5,125 nt of DNA from Candidatus Melainabacteria bacterium. Lineage in GTDB: Bacteria > Cyanobacteriota > Vampirovibrionia > Obscuribacterales > Obscuribacteraceae. Below the pieces are notes generated by a model, which did not search any database, was not told where the DNA came from, and worked only from the letters and a program-made list of their open reading frames with translations. Both the position numbers and the translations under genes were made by a program. This document shows positions 1-5,125 of the stretch, piece after piece. Every line of letters starts with the position of its first letter. Within the stretch, counting starts at the first letter, position 1. The DNA lies in assembly GCA_014380105.1 (NCBI GenBank), contig JACMKL010000654.1, forward strand, positions 1-5,125, given 5' to 3'.

Positions 1-417
1 ATTGTACCAGGGTCCCCACCGCCATGGGGCTAATTGCGTTGCTCTCAGGGTTGCTTTCTCTGCTTCACCCAGAGAGCCTACCTCTCTCAGTGCGCCACCA
101 AGGTGCTCATGATAGGTGTAATCGACGCCATAAATTTTGACCGCCTGCCGAAATTTTTGAGCTGCTTCTTTGTATTTTTTTTGTTTTGCTAATTTGATTC
201 CTTGATTGTTGAACTTATTGGCGCTTATCCAATCTGAATATTTGCCTTTGCCCGGAAACACTCTGGATTCCGAATATTTGCCGTCCACAATTTTGTTTTG
301 AGCGCCTGCCTCTGTCGCGAAGAGACCGATCGATGTTGCTACAAAAATAGCTAAGCAAGCTGCAGAACTACAGCTTGCTTTTGCTATTTTGTAATTTCGA
401 TTTTGAGAAGGATCTAT
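1..417 (-). CDS. Exported TPR-repeat protein, N-terminal part (non-canonical start, 3' end outside window)
   Basis: An open frame of 139 codons runs off the left edge. Read from the ATA at 417-415, it starts with a basic segment (R7, K10, K13), then a hydrophobic stretch at about residues 16-34, then AGA before Q40. This is a convincing Sec signal peptide with likely cleavage after A39. A Gly/Lys/Tyr-rich linker follows (about 40-62), then TPR-like helices at about 66-98 (pattern G73, A77, Y82, A85, F89, A92) and about 100-133 (L106, A109, G114, A119, A126, P131), with the Trp-rich WRWGPWYN beginning a third unit. TPR domains normally mediate protein-protein contacts, here outside the cytoplasm; the partner is unknown. 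No ATG, GTG or TTG precedes the signal peptide in this frame. The next legal start, GTG at 288-286, would delete it. The ATA overlaps the dapL stop by one base (TAATA), and AAGG lies about 10 bases upstream. The TPR assignment is fairly safe; the start is not, and a start-lost gene or a sequence error is possible. Confidence 0.6.
   Translation of the reverse strand, partial: MDPSQNRNYKIAKASCSSAACLAIFVATSIGLFATEAGAQNKIVDGKYSESRVFPGKGKYSDWISANKFNNQGIKLAKQKKYKEAAQKFRQAVKIYGVDYTYHEHLGGALREVGSLGEAEKATLRATQLAPWRWGPWYN
236..282 (-). repeat. 11-bp direct repeat in the linker of the TPR protein
   Basis: GAATATTTGCC occurs on the plus strand at 236-246 and again at 272-282, exactly 36 bases apart and therefore in frame. 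On the minus strand each copy encodes Gly-Lys-Tyr-Ser, so the linker between signal peptide and TPR repeats carries the tetrapeptide twice (about residues 46-49 and 58-61). It looks like a short internal duplication in a low-constraint linker. No function is implied. Confidence 0.55.
341..392. terminator. Long two-part hairpin resembling a bidirectional Rho-independent terminator
   Basis: The inner stem pairs AAGCAAGCTG (353-362) with CAGCTTGCTT (371-380) around the 8-base loop 363-370. After a small internal mismatch (352 against 381-382), the outer stem pairs AAAATAGC (344-351) with GCTATTTT (383-390). It can be extended by AC/GT at 341-342 and 391-392 with one bulged A. On the minus strand the stem ends in GCTATTTTTG, giving a U-run; on the plus strand it ends in GCTATTTTG. 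It starts about 25 bases beyond the dapL stop codon, where a dapL terminator would be expected. The hairpin also lies inside the predicted signal-peptide codons of the TPR frame, so attenuation is an alternative. The U-tracts are short, and termination is inferred, not shown. Confidence 0.6.
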
Positions 418-1607
418 TAGACTTTCGCCTTTTTCTTCATGTCAAAAGTGATTTCGTGTTTCGCCATGCGATCGAATGCTTCTTTCATTCTGTCTTTGTC
501 GACACACAATCCCATGCGGAAGAAGCCTTCGCCACCAGGACCGTAGGCAGTGCCGGGAGGAACCACTATGCCGGCTTTGTCCAACATGATTTCAGCAAAT
601 TCTGCGGAACTCATGCCTTCTGGTGTTCTCAACCACATGTAGAACGTTGCTCTTATTGGTTTGAAGTCCCAACCGAGCTTTTTCAATTCTTTGACAGCCA
701 GGTCGCGGCGTTCGATGTAGAGTTCGTTGCATCGTTTGATTTCGTCGGTCGGACCTTCGAAAGCTGCGATACCAGCGAATTGAACTGCGCGGAATATATC
801 GGTGTCAACGTTCGATTTGATAGACGACAGCGCTTTAATTGCAACTGGATTGCCGATTGCAAAACCAATTCTCCAGCCGGTCATGTTGTATGTTTTAGAC
901 AATGTGTGCAATTCGATTGCTACATCTTTTGCGCCTTCCACTTCGAAAATAGATGGTGCCTTGTAGCCGTCGTAAGTCATCTCAGAGTAGGACAAATCGT
1001 GGCAAAGTAAGAGGTCATGCTTCTTGGCGAAGGCAACTAGTTTTTCGAAAAACTTCAAGTCGGCAACACCGGCAGTCGGGTTGTTTGGATAGTTGACCAT
1101 GATCAATTTTGCCTTTTTGCAAACATCTGCAGGTATTGCATCAAGGTCTGGCAAGAAATTGTTTTCTTCTAAAAGCGGCATGAAATAAGGCTCGCCACCT
1201 GCCAAAATTGTTGAAGTTTTGTAGACAGGATAGGCAGGGTCAGGAATAAGGTTGATATCACCTTCATCGATGAATGCCATTATGGTGTTGTGTAGACCTT
1301 CTTTCGAACCAATCAAAGAAGTGACTTCGGTGGCAGGATCCATCGTGACGCCAAAACGTTTTTTGATCCAGGCAGCCACTGCTTCTCGGTATTCTTTTGT
1401 ACCGCCGAAAGGTGGATATTTGTGATTGGCTGGATTGTCGATTGCTTTGTGCATCGCATCAACAACATGCTTCGGAGTAGGTTGATCGGGGTCGCCTATG
1501 CCCAGGTTGATTACGTCAACGCCGCGGGCTACCGCTGCTTGTCGTTTTTTATCGATTTCCGCAAAAATATACGGTGGAATCGACTTCATCCTTTTTGAAA
1601 TTTCCAT
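417..1607 (-). CDS. dapL: LL-diaminopimelate aminotransferase-type PLP enzyme
   Basis: A complete 396-residue class I/II (fold-type I) aminotransferase. Enzymes of the DapL type convert tetrahydrodipicolinate plus glutamate to LL-diaminopimelate plus 2-oxoglutarate in the cytoplasm. This is a one-step bypass of the succinylase/acetylase branch, feeding lysine and peptidoglycan synthesis. Visible landmarks, numbered from the chosen start, are the N-terminal GIGDPDQPTP near 36-45, the cofactor-phosphate region IGSKEG near 99-104, NYPNNPT at 172-178, Asp204 and Tyr207 in HDLSYSE contacting PLP, the Schiff-base Lys238 in SKTYNMTGWR, and the C-terminal FFRMG arginine expected to bind the substrate carboxylate. 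No key residue is missing. I chose ATG 1607 because the family homology begins at MEISKRMKSIPPY and a GGGG stretch (1619-1616) sits 8 bases upstream. The frame extends to an ATG at 1697, but those 30 extra residues look unrelated to the family. Substrate is inferred from overall resemblance; a related aspartate/alanine aminotransferase is possible. Confidence 0.85.
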   Translation of the reverse strand: MEISKRMKSIPPYIFAEIDKKRQAAVARGVDVINLGIGDPDQPTPKHVVDAMHKAIDNPANHKYPPFGGTKEYREAVAAWIKKRFGVTMDPATEVTSLIGSKEGLHNTIMAFIDEGDINLIPDPAYPVYKTSTILAGGEPYFMPLLEENNFLPDLDAIPADVCKKAKLIMVNYPNNPTAGVADLKFFEKLVAFAKKHDLLLCHDLSYSEMTYDGYKAPSIFEVEGAKDVAIELHTLSKTYNMTGWRIGFAIGNPVAIKALSSIKSNVDTDIFRAVQFAGIAAFEGPTDEIKRCNELYIERRDLAVKELKKLGWDFKPIRATFYMWLRTPEGMSSAEFAEIMLDKAGIVVPPGTAYGPGGEGFFRMGLCVDKDRMKEAFDRMAKHEITFDMKKKAKV

Positions 1608-1635
1608 GGCACGAACCCCAATGTGACTAATTACT

Positions 1636-1647
1636 CGATGAACATCG
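1636..1647. repeat. Small palindrome upstream of dapL
   Basis: CGATG-AA-CATCG is a perfect 5-bp inverted repeat with a 2-base centre, 28 bases upstream of the dapL start in the divergent intergenic region. The position would suit an operator or a small leader hairpin, but an inverted repeat this short can arise by chance and no second copy is seen. Confidence 0.25.
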
Positions 1648-1789
1648 CGTCCCCGCTCGCTTTGACCAGGCACAAGCTGTCGCGGGCTGCGCTCCATCTC
1701 TCAACGGTCTATCTTAAGGGAATTTGGCGCATTTTTGTGCACCTTGTCAGGTTTGGCTTAAGTAGATTTACATTAAGATTGCCTTCTAG

Positions 1790-1819
1790 TTGTCATCTGA
1801 GTTGCCGGATCTGGATACT
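1790..1819 (+). promoter_or_regulatory. Candidate sigma70-type promoter for the glycosyltransferase gene
   Basis: TTGTCA (1790-1795, five of six consensus -35 bases) is followed after 18 bases by GATACT (1814-1819, four of six -10 bases, including the conserved second A and last T). Transcription would begin near 1826, leaving a leader of about 20 bases before ATG 1847. A second TTGTCA at 1744 has no equally good -10. This is a consensus match only. Confidence 0.4.
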
Positions 1820-1833
1820 CTGTGACTGAAATC

Positions 1834-1838
1834 AGGGA
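1834..1838 (+). promoter_or_regulatory. Ribosome binding site of the glycosyltransferase gene
   Basis: AGGGA lies 8 bases before ATG 1847, a normal Shine-Dalgarno spacing. It supports this ATG as the start rather than an internal Met. Confidence 0.6.
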
Positions 1839-1846
1839 AAACGACC

Positions 1847-3643
1847 ATGAATTTGCCCGGCGCTGAACTGCCTGCTTCCTTTGACCTGCCTGCGAGCCCC
1901 ACTCGCGCCAAATGGAGCAAATACAATAATTTCGCATTACTGGCCACGTTCGCAGTAGGCGTGCTGGTCTACTTCAACGCGCTCGGCAATGTGCCTCTAT
2001 TTAACCCTGACGAAGCTCTCTATGCTGAACCAGCTCGAGAAATGCTGGAAAGTGGCGACTATCTGACCACCCATCTCAATTACATTGTGCGCTACACCAA
2101 GCCGCCACTGGTAATTTGGGCGCAAGCTCTTTGTTTTAGTTTGTTCGGCGTGAGTGAGTTAGCAGCGCGTGCTTTTGGTGCTGCCTGTGGTGTGCTATTG
2201 GTTGTGGCTACGCAAGCTTTCGTGACTCGCTATGCGGGTTTGCGCGCTGGTCTGATTGCTTCATTCGCTCTTCTCACGGCACCACTTTATTTTGCCACGT
2301 CACGCGAATGCATCACCGATATTCCACTTTCGCTTTTCCTGGCTGGCGCTCTAATGTCTTTCTACTGCGCTTTTCATGAGCGGCAGTCGAAATTTTTCGC
2401 TCTTGCCGGCTATTGTTTGATCGCTTTTGCCGTAATGACCAAAGGACCTGTCTCTATAGTTTTGCCGGTCGCAATTCTCGGCACATTCTATTTAACCACA
2501 GGACACTTGAAAGCAGCTTGGCAGAAATTTTTTCCTATCGTTGGCGCCTTGATTGTTGCCGTCATTGCTCTGCCCTGGTTTGTTTTGGAAATTGCCGCGA
2601 CCAGAGGAGCCTATTTCGAAGAATTTTTTGTGCGTGAGAATTTTCAGCGTTTTACATCTGTTGTTGATTCTCACAAGGGACCGATCTGGTATCACGTTGC
2701 TGCTGTCATGGGTGGCTTTTTCCCATTCTCGCTGTTTCTTCCCGGAGCCGTTTGGGAAATTTTCGGGCCTTTGAGAAACGCTCTGGAAGGGGCGTGGAAG
2801 TCGGTGATAAGCAAAACCACAGCTTCGAAAGTGCAAAAATTTTTGCCATTGTTGACTGCCTTCAAAGTATTGTCGGATACACAAAAATTGCAATACTTTG
2901 CTTTTCTCTGGCTGGTTATTACAGTAGGTTTTTTCAGTGCCAGCGTTTCGAAACTTTTACCGTATACTCTGCCCGCGTTTCCGGCTGCGGCATTATTGAT
3001 TGGTATGGAAATTGATCGTGCTATTTCTCAGCCTGCCAAAAAACGTTTACTGATACCGTTTTCGATTATCACATTCGTCTACGCCGCTGCATTCTTTTTT
3101 GGACCATTTGCACTTTCTAAAGTAAGACATTTGCCCGCAGGTTTAGCGACTTTGGCTAATCCTGCATCACTAGGCATGATGGTGGCTATGATTGTGGCTG
3201 TTGTTTCCGTAATATTCAATAAGAGAACATTATCTGTTGCCGTGACACTTTCCTGCCATGTGCTTCTACTTGTTCTTCTGGCACCGCCCTTGATGGCAGC
3301 TCTGTCTGATCATTGGGAAGGACCAATCCCTCACTTTGGCGTATTCGTCGGTCGTTTGCAAGAACCCACTTTTGTTTTTGATATGCGAAAGCCGGGCGTG
3401 ACTTTCTACGCGCGTCGGCAAATGTATCAAGCCTGGTCCTGGGCGACACTAACTTCTGAGATGAGCCGCATCCCTCGTGGTTATATAATTACTCGTGCAC
3501 GCAATCGCGATCAGTTGAAGCTTTTGCCTGGTACTACTGTGGTTATGCAGGAAGGTCTGTACTTACTTGCGCGCTTTGATAATCCGGTAAAGGTTACTCA
3601 ACCTTATGTTCCGACTCCGAGCATCTTCAGTATGCAACGTTAA
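1847..3643 (+). CDS. ArnT-like integral membrane glycosyltransferase (GT83/PMT-type, COG1807-like)
   Basis: A complete 598-residue polytopic protein with about a dozen hydrophobic segments. Family members are GT-C enzymes that move a sugar from a polyprenyl-phosphate carrier to an acceptor on the periplasmic face, for example aminoarabinose to lipid A in ArnT. The family pattern is clear. After the first membrane segment (about 30-46) comes the periplasmic PLFNPDEALYAEPAREM with catalytic-type Asp55-Glu56. YTKPPLVIW follows at 83-91 with Lys85, then a second acidic site at Asp158 in TSRECITDIP, MTKGPV near 197-202, RENFQRF at 263-269, HKGPIWY at 276-282, and SKLLPYTLPAFP near 368-379. ArnT has Glu before the KPP lysine; this protein has Thr84. 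About 45 hydrophilic/amphipathic residues at about 304-349 separate two membrane segments, longer than I expect for this family. About 130 residues at the C-terminus (about 470-598) form a partly soluble tail. The gene stands alone and converges on the hydrolase gene. Class is confident; donor and acceptor are unknown, and no lipid A or arn neighbours help. Confidence 0.87.
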   Translation: MNLPGAELPASFDLPASPTRAKWSKYNNFALLATFAVGVLVYFNALGNVPLFNPDEALYAEPAREMLESGDYLTTHLNYIVRYTKPPLVIWAQALCFSLFGVSELAARAFGAACGVLLVVATQAFVTRYAGLRAGLIASFALLTAPLYFATSRECITDIPLSLFLAGALMSFYCAFHERQSKFFALAGYCLIAFAVMTKGPVSIVLPVAILGTFYLTTGHLKAAWQKFFPIVGALIVAVIALPWFVLEIAATRGAYFEEFFVRENFQRFTSVVDSHKGPIWYHVAAVMGGFFPFSLFLPGAVWEIFGPLRNALEGAWKSVISKTTASKVQKFLPLLTAFKVLSDTQKLQYFAFLWLVITVGFFSASVSKLLPYTLPAFPAAALLIGMEIDRAISQPAKKRLLIPFSIITFVYAAAFFFGPFALSKVRHLPAGLATLANPASLGMMVAMIVAVVSVIFNKRTLSVAVTLSCHVLLLVLLAPPLMAALSDHWEGPIPHFGVFVGRLQEPTFVFDMRKPGVTFYARRQMYQAWSWATLTSEMSRIPRGYIITRARNRDQLKLLPGTTVVMQEGLYLLARFDNPVKVTQPYVPTPSIFSMQR

Positions 3644-3671
3644 TATTTTTGCTGTTACGCTCAGTTGTGAT
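3644..3671. other. Short convergent intergenic gap without an obvious terminator
   Basis: Only 28 bases separate the stop codons of the glycosyltransferase (plus) and hydrolase (minus) genes. There is a T-run just after the plus-strand stop (TATTTTTGC), but I can form no stable GC-rich stem in front of it. The two transcripts may therefore overlap at their 3' ends. Confidence 0.5.
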
Positions 3672-4541
3672 CTATTTTTGAAGAAATGTTTTGATCGCGG
3701 ACGAGTATTGTTGTGCGTCTTTTCTGCCCACATCATCATGTCCACTGCCTGGTAAAAGGATTAGCTCTTTTGGTTCATTTGCTGCGGCGAACATTTTCTT
3801 TGAGCCGGAGGAGGGCACTTGTGCGTCAAGAAGTCCATGAATGAAGAGAACCGGAACATGTATCTCCTTAAGACTTTTGACATTGTCGATTTGCGTTTTT
3901 GGGAAAGTAAAATCCGGATAGATGTTCAGCCAGGGAAAGATGAAGCGCCCCACTTCAGGCAACGTTGTCACACCAGACTGAAGAATTATTTTTGCTATTT
4001 TGCGATTTTCTGCAACATGACAGGTAACAGCAGAGCCAATCGATTCGCCGTAAACCACGATATTTTCTGCCGGATATTTCAAATGCTTGCGGCAGTAATC
4101 ATATACTGTGAGCCCGTCTTCCATTATTGAATCAAGAGTTCTCTCTCCAGTGCTCAAAGCATATCCGCGATAGTCGTAGAGGAGTACGGAATATCCGGCG
4201 TCAATTGCAGCTTGCGCAATATGCACTCGAAAGCGAATATCACCTCCGGCACCATGGTTTACGATGACCAATTTTTTTGCTTCTGGTTTTTTGAAATACC
4301 AGGCGTAAATATTGGAACCATCTGAACATGCAATTGAAATTACTTGCTTTTTTATTCCTGAAACTGGCTCAATGTCGAATTCTTTGACCGCAGGTATGGA
4401 ACAGTGCAAAACTAGTGACGAGAAAAATGCCTGATCGTGTATTGTCATACCGACCACGGTATAAATTGCAAACGTGGTCAGCACAATTAAGCCCAATACT
4501 ATGATTACAAAAGCTTTTGCGAGTTTGCCAATATTTAGCAT
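3672..4541 (-). CDS. Membrane-anchored alpha/beta hydrolase (BEM46/ABHD13-like serine hydrolase)
   Basis: A complete 289-residue protein. Residues 10-31 form one strongly hydrophobic segment preceded by lysines, so it is probably an uncleaved anchor with the hydrolase domain outside the cytoplasm. The catalytic fold is well marked: NHGAGGD at 95-101 as the oxyanion-hole loop, DYRGYALSTGE at 123-133 as in BEM46/ABHD13/ABHD17-type proteins, the nucleophile elbow GESIGS with Ser167, Asp239 in HGLLDAQVP, and His268 in GSGHDD. The triad is complete, so an esterase, thioesterase or peptidase-like hydrolase is expected; the substrate cannot be read from sequence. The gene begins 27 bases after the stop of the flavoprotein gene on the same strand and has no strong Shine-Dalgarno of its own, which suggests co-transcription and possibly coupled translation. 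It ends 28 bases from the convergent glycosyltransferase stop. Confidence 0.88.
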   Translation of the reverse strand: MLNIGKLAKAFVIIVLGLIVLTTFAIYTVVGMTIHDQAFFSSLVLHCSIPAVKEFDIEPVSGIKKQVISIACSDGSNIYAWYFKKPEAKKLVIVNHGAGGDIRFRVHIAQAAIDAGYSVLLYDYRGYALSTGERTLDSIMEDGLTVYDYCRKHLKYPAENIVVYGESIGSAVTCHVAENRKIAKIILQSGVTTLPEVGRFIFPWLNIYPDFTFPKTQIDNVKSLKEIHVPVLFIHGLLDAQVPSSGSKKMFAAANEPKELILLPGSGHDDVGRKDAQQYSSAIKTFLQK

Positions 4542-4568
4542 ATTCAGCTTATACCCGCTTCAGGCTAC

Positions 4569-5125
4569 CTAGGCGACAATTCCTGCGGCATAGCCAGAAG
4601 CCCATGCCCACTGAAAATTGTAACCACCAAGTTGACCGGTTACATCCACTACTTCACCGATGAAGTACAACCCCGGCGTTTTTTTTGCTTCCATAGTCGT
4701 CGATGAGAGCCCGTTAGTGTCGACACCACCCCTGGTGACTTCCGCTTTTCGGTATCCAACTGTTCCCTGGGGCGTGATCTGCCAGTTGAGTAGATGCTGA
4801 GTTATTTTCTGCATCTTCGTTTCGGAAAGTTCTGCGATATTACCTTTGACGCCTTCTGTCAAGCAAATTTTCTCTGCCAGTCGCTTTGGTATTATTTCGC
4901 CAAGAATGTTTTTTACATCCCGATTGGTGCCATCTGAAAAACGTTCGTTGAAATAATCAATCGGGTCGACGTCAGGAGACAAATTGATTGTGACTGGGCT
5001 GTTCTTCTTCCAGTACAGGGACGTCTGCAAGCTGGCTGGACCTGATAATCCGGTGTGGGTGAAAAGAATATTTTCGCGAAACGATGCCTTGTTGCAGGTC
5101 ATCACTGTATTGACAGAAACCCCAG
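4569..5125 (-). CDS. HI0933/YhiN-family FAD-dependent oxidoreductase, C-terminal part
   Basis: About 185 C-terminal residues are visible. The frame stays open to the right edge, reading GVSVNTVMTC at the edge, so the true start and the N-terminal FAD-binding GxGxxG domain lie outside; the internal GTG and ATG at 5105-5100 should not be taken as starts. Diagnostic segments are ILFTHTGLSGPASLQ (about 5067-5023), GYRKAEVTRGGVD (about 4761-4723), and the C-terminal GLYFIGEVVDVTGQLGGYNF followed by QWAWASGYAAG, which closes the flavin site in this family. Homologues (E. coli YhiN, H. influenzae HI0933) are soluble flavoproteins of about 400 residues, labelled in databases as BaiN/RdsA-like or aminoacetone oxidase-like; the physiological reaction is not settled. 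The hydrolase gene follows 27 bases downstream, so the two probably share a transcript. Confidence 0.9.
   Translation of the reverse strand, partial: GVSVNTVMTCNKASFRENILFTHTGLSGPASLQTSLYWKKNSPVTINLSPDVDPIDYFNERFSDGTNRDVKNILGEIIPKRLAEKICLTEGVKGNIAELSETKMQKITQHLLNWQITPQGTVGYRKAEVTRGGVDTNGLSSTTMEAKKTPGLYFIGEVVDVTGQLGGYNFQWAWASGYAAGIVA

Larger units (their letters stand above)
1608..1846. other. Divergent intergenic region between dapL and the glycosyltransferase gene
   Basis: This 239-bp gap separates two genes transcribed away from each other, so it must hold both upstream regions unless dapL is served by a distant promoter. The right half is AT-richer (about 1711-1780, with several TTAAG motifs). 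The left half is GC-richer and is open in the dapL frame as far as 1697, which gives a misleading N-terminal extension. A reasonable rightward promoter is listed separately. For dapL I saw only weak candidates, such as TAAGAT on the minus strand at 1716-1711, without a good -35 partner. No RNA gene or riboswitch fold was recognised. Confidence 0.6.

Noticed and set aside
375..1010. 211-codon plus-strand open frame opposite dapL
   Set aside because: It lies antisense within a gene with full family motifs, its translation is Phe/Cys-rich with no recognisable domain, and it starts inside the terminator hairpin.
1608..1697. 30-residue N-terminal extension of the aminotransferase from ATG 1697
   Set aside because: The extra residues are Arg-rich and unlike the family, while ATG 1607 coincides with the start of homology and has a GGGG stretch at proper spacing.
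1711..1779. ATCTTAA (1711-1717) and TTAAGAT (1773-1779) inverted repeat in the divergent intergenic region
   Set aside because: Seven AT-rich bases separated by about 55 bases are easily due to chance, and no further copies suggest a binding-site array.
2492..2893. 133-codon minus-strand open frame opposite the glycosyltransferase gene
   Set aside because: It is antisense to conserved membrane and catalytic-loop codons, has no recognisable domain, and is a shadow of the real frame.
3590..3605. AAGGTT-ACTC-AACCTT hairpin near the end of the glycosyltransferase gene, considered as a terminator for the hydrolase transcript
   Set aside because: The stem is only 6 bp, lies inside coding sequence 67 bases past the hydrolase stop, and is followed on the minus strand by only three T residues.
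3819..4130. 103-codon plus-strand open frame opposite the hydrolase
   Set aside because: The opposite strand encodes a complete catalytic triad; this frame shows no domain and only shadows it.

Overview
The window is a compact bacterial chromosomal segment of moderate GC with five protein-coding genes and no RNA genes, insertion sequences, CRISPR arrays or phage genes that I can see. The mix is an LL-diaminopimelate-type aminotransferase, an ArnT-like lipid-linked sugar transferase, a secreted TPR protein and a BEM46-like membrane-anchored hydrolase. It fits a free-living Gram-negative-type bacterium. A lineage near Cyanobacteria/Melainabacteria would be compatible, but this is a weak inference from gene content, not a taxonomic call.

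Layout, left to right. Positions 1-417 (minus) hold the N-terminal part of an exported TPR protein that runs off the left edge. Its reading frame has no ATG, GTG or TTG in front of its signal peptide, only an ATA that overlaps the upstream stop codon as TAATA. Positions 417-1607 (minus) encode a complete fold-type I PLP aminotransferase, best read as DapL, directly upstream of the TPR gene. A long hairpin (341-392) that looks like a bidirectional terminator lies inside the predicted signal-peptide codons of the TPR frame. Positions 1608-1846 form a divergent intergenic region with a plausible promoter for the rightward gene and a small palindrome near the dapL start. Positions 1847-3643 (plus) encode a 598-residue polytopic glycosyltransferase of the ArnT/PMT class. 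It converges, with a 28-bp gap, on a minus-strand pair: a membrane-anchored alpha/beta hydrolase (3672-4541) and, 27 bp upstream of it, the C-terminal part of an HI0933/YhiN-type flavoprotein (4569-5125) that enters from the right edge.

The genes do not form one obvious pathway. DapL supplies meso-diaminopimelate for lysine and peptidoglycan, and the ArnT-like enzyme probably glycosylates an envelope component, so both touch the cell envelope. The flavoprotein and hydrolase look like a two-gene transcription unit of unknown purpose. I found no convincing new multi-gene system. The most interesting spot is the dapL/TPR junction, where a missing canonical start, a stop-start-like overlap and a terminator-like hairpin coincide.
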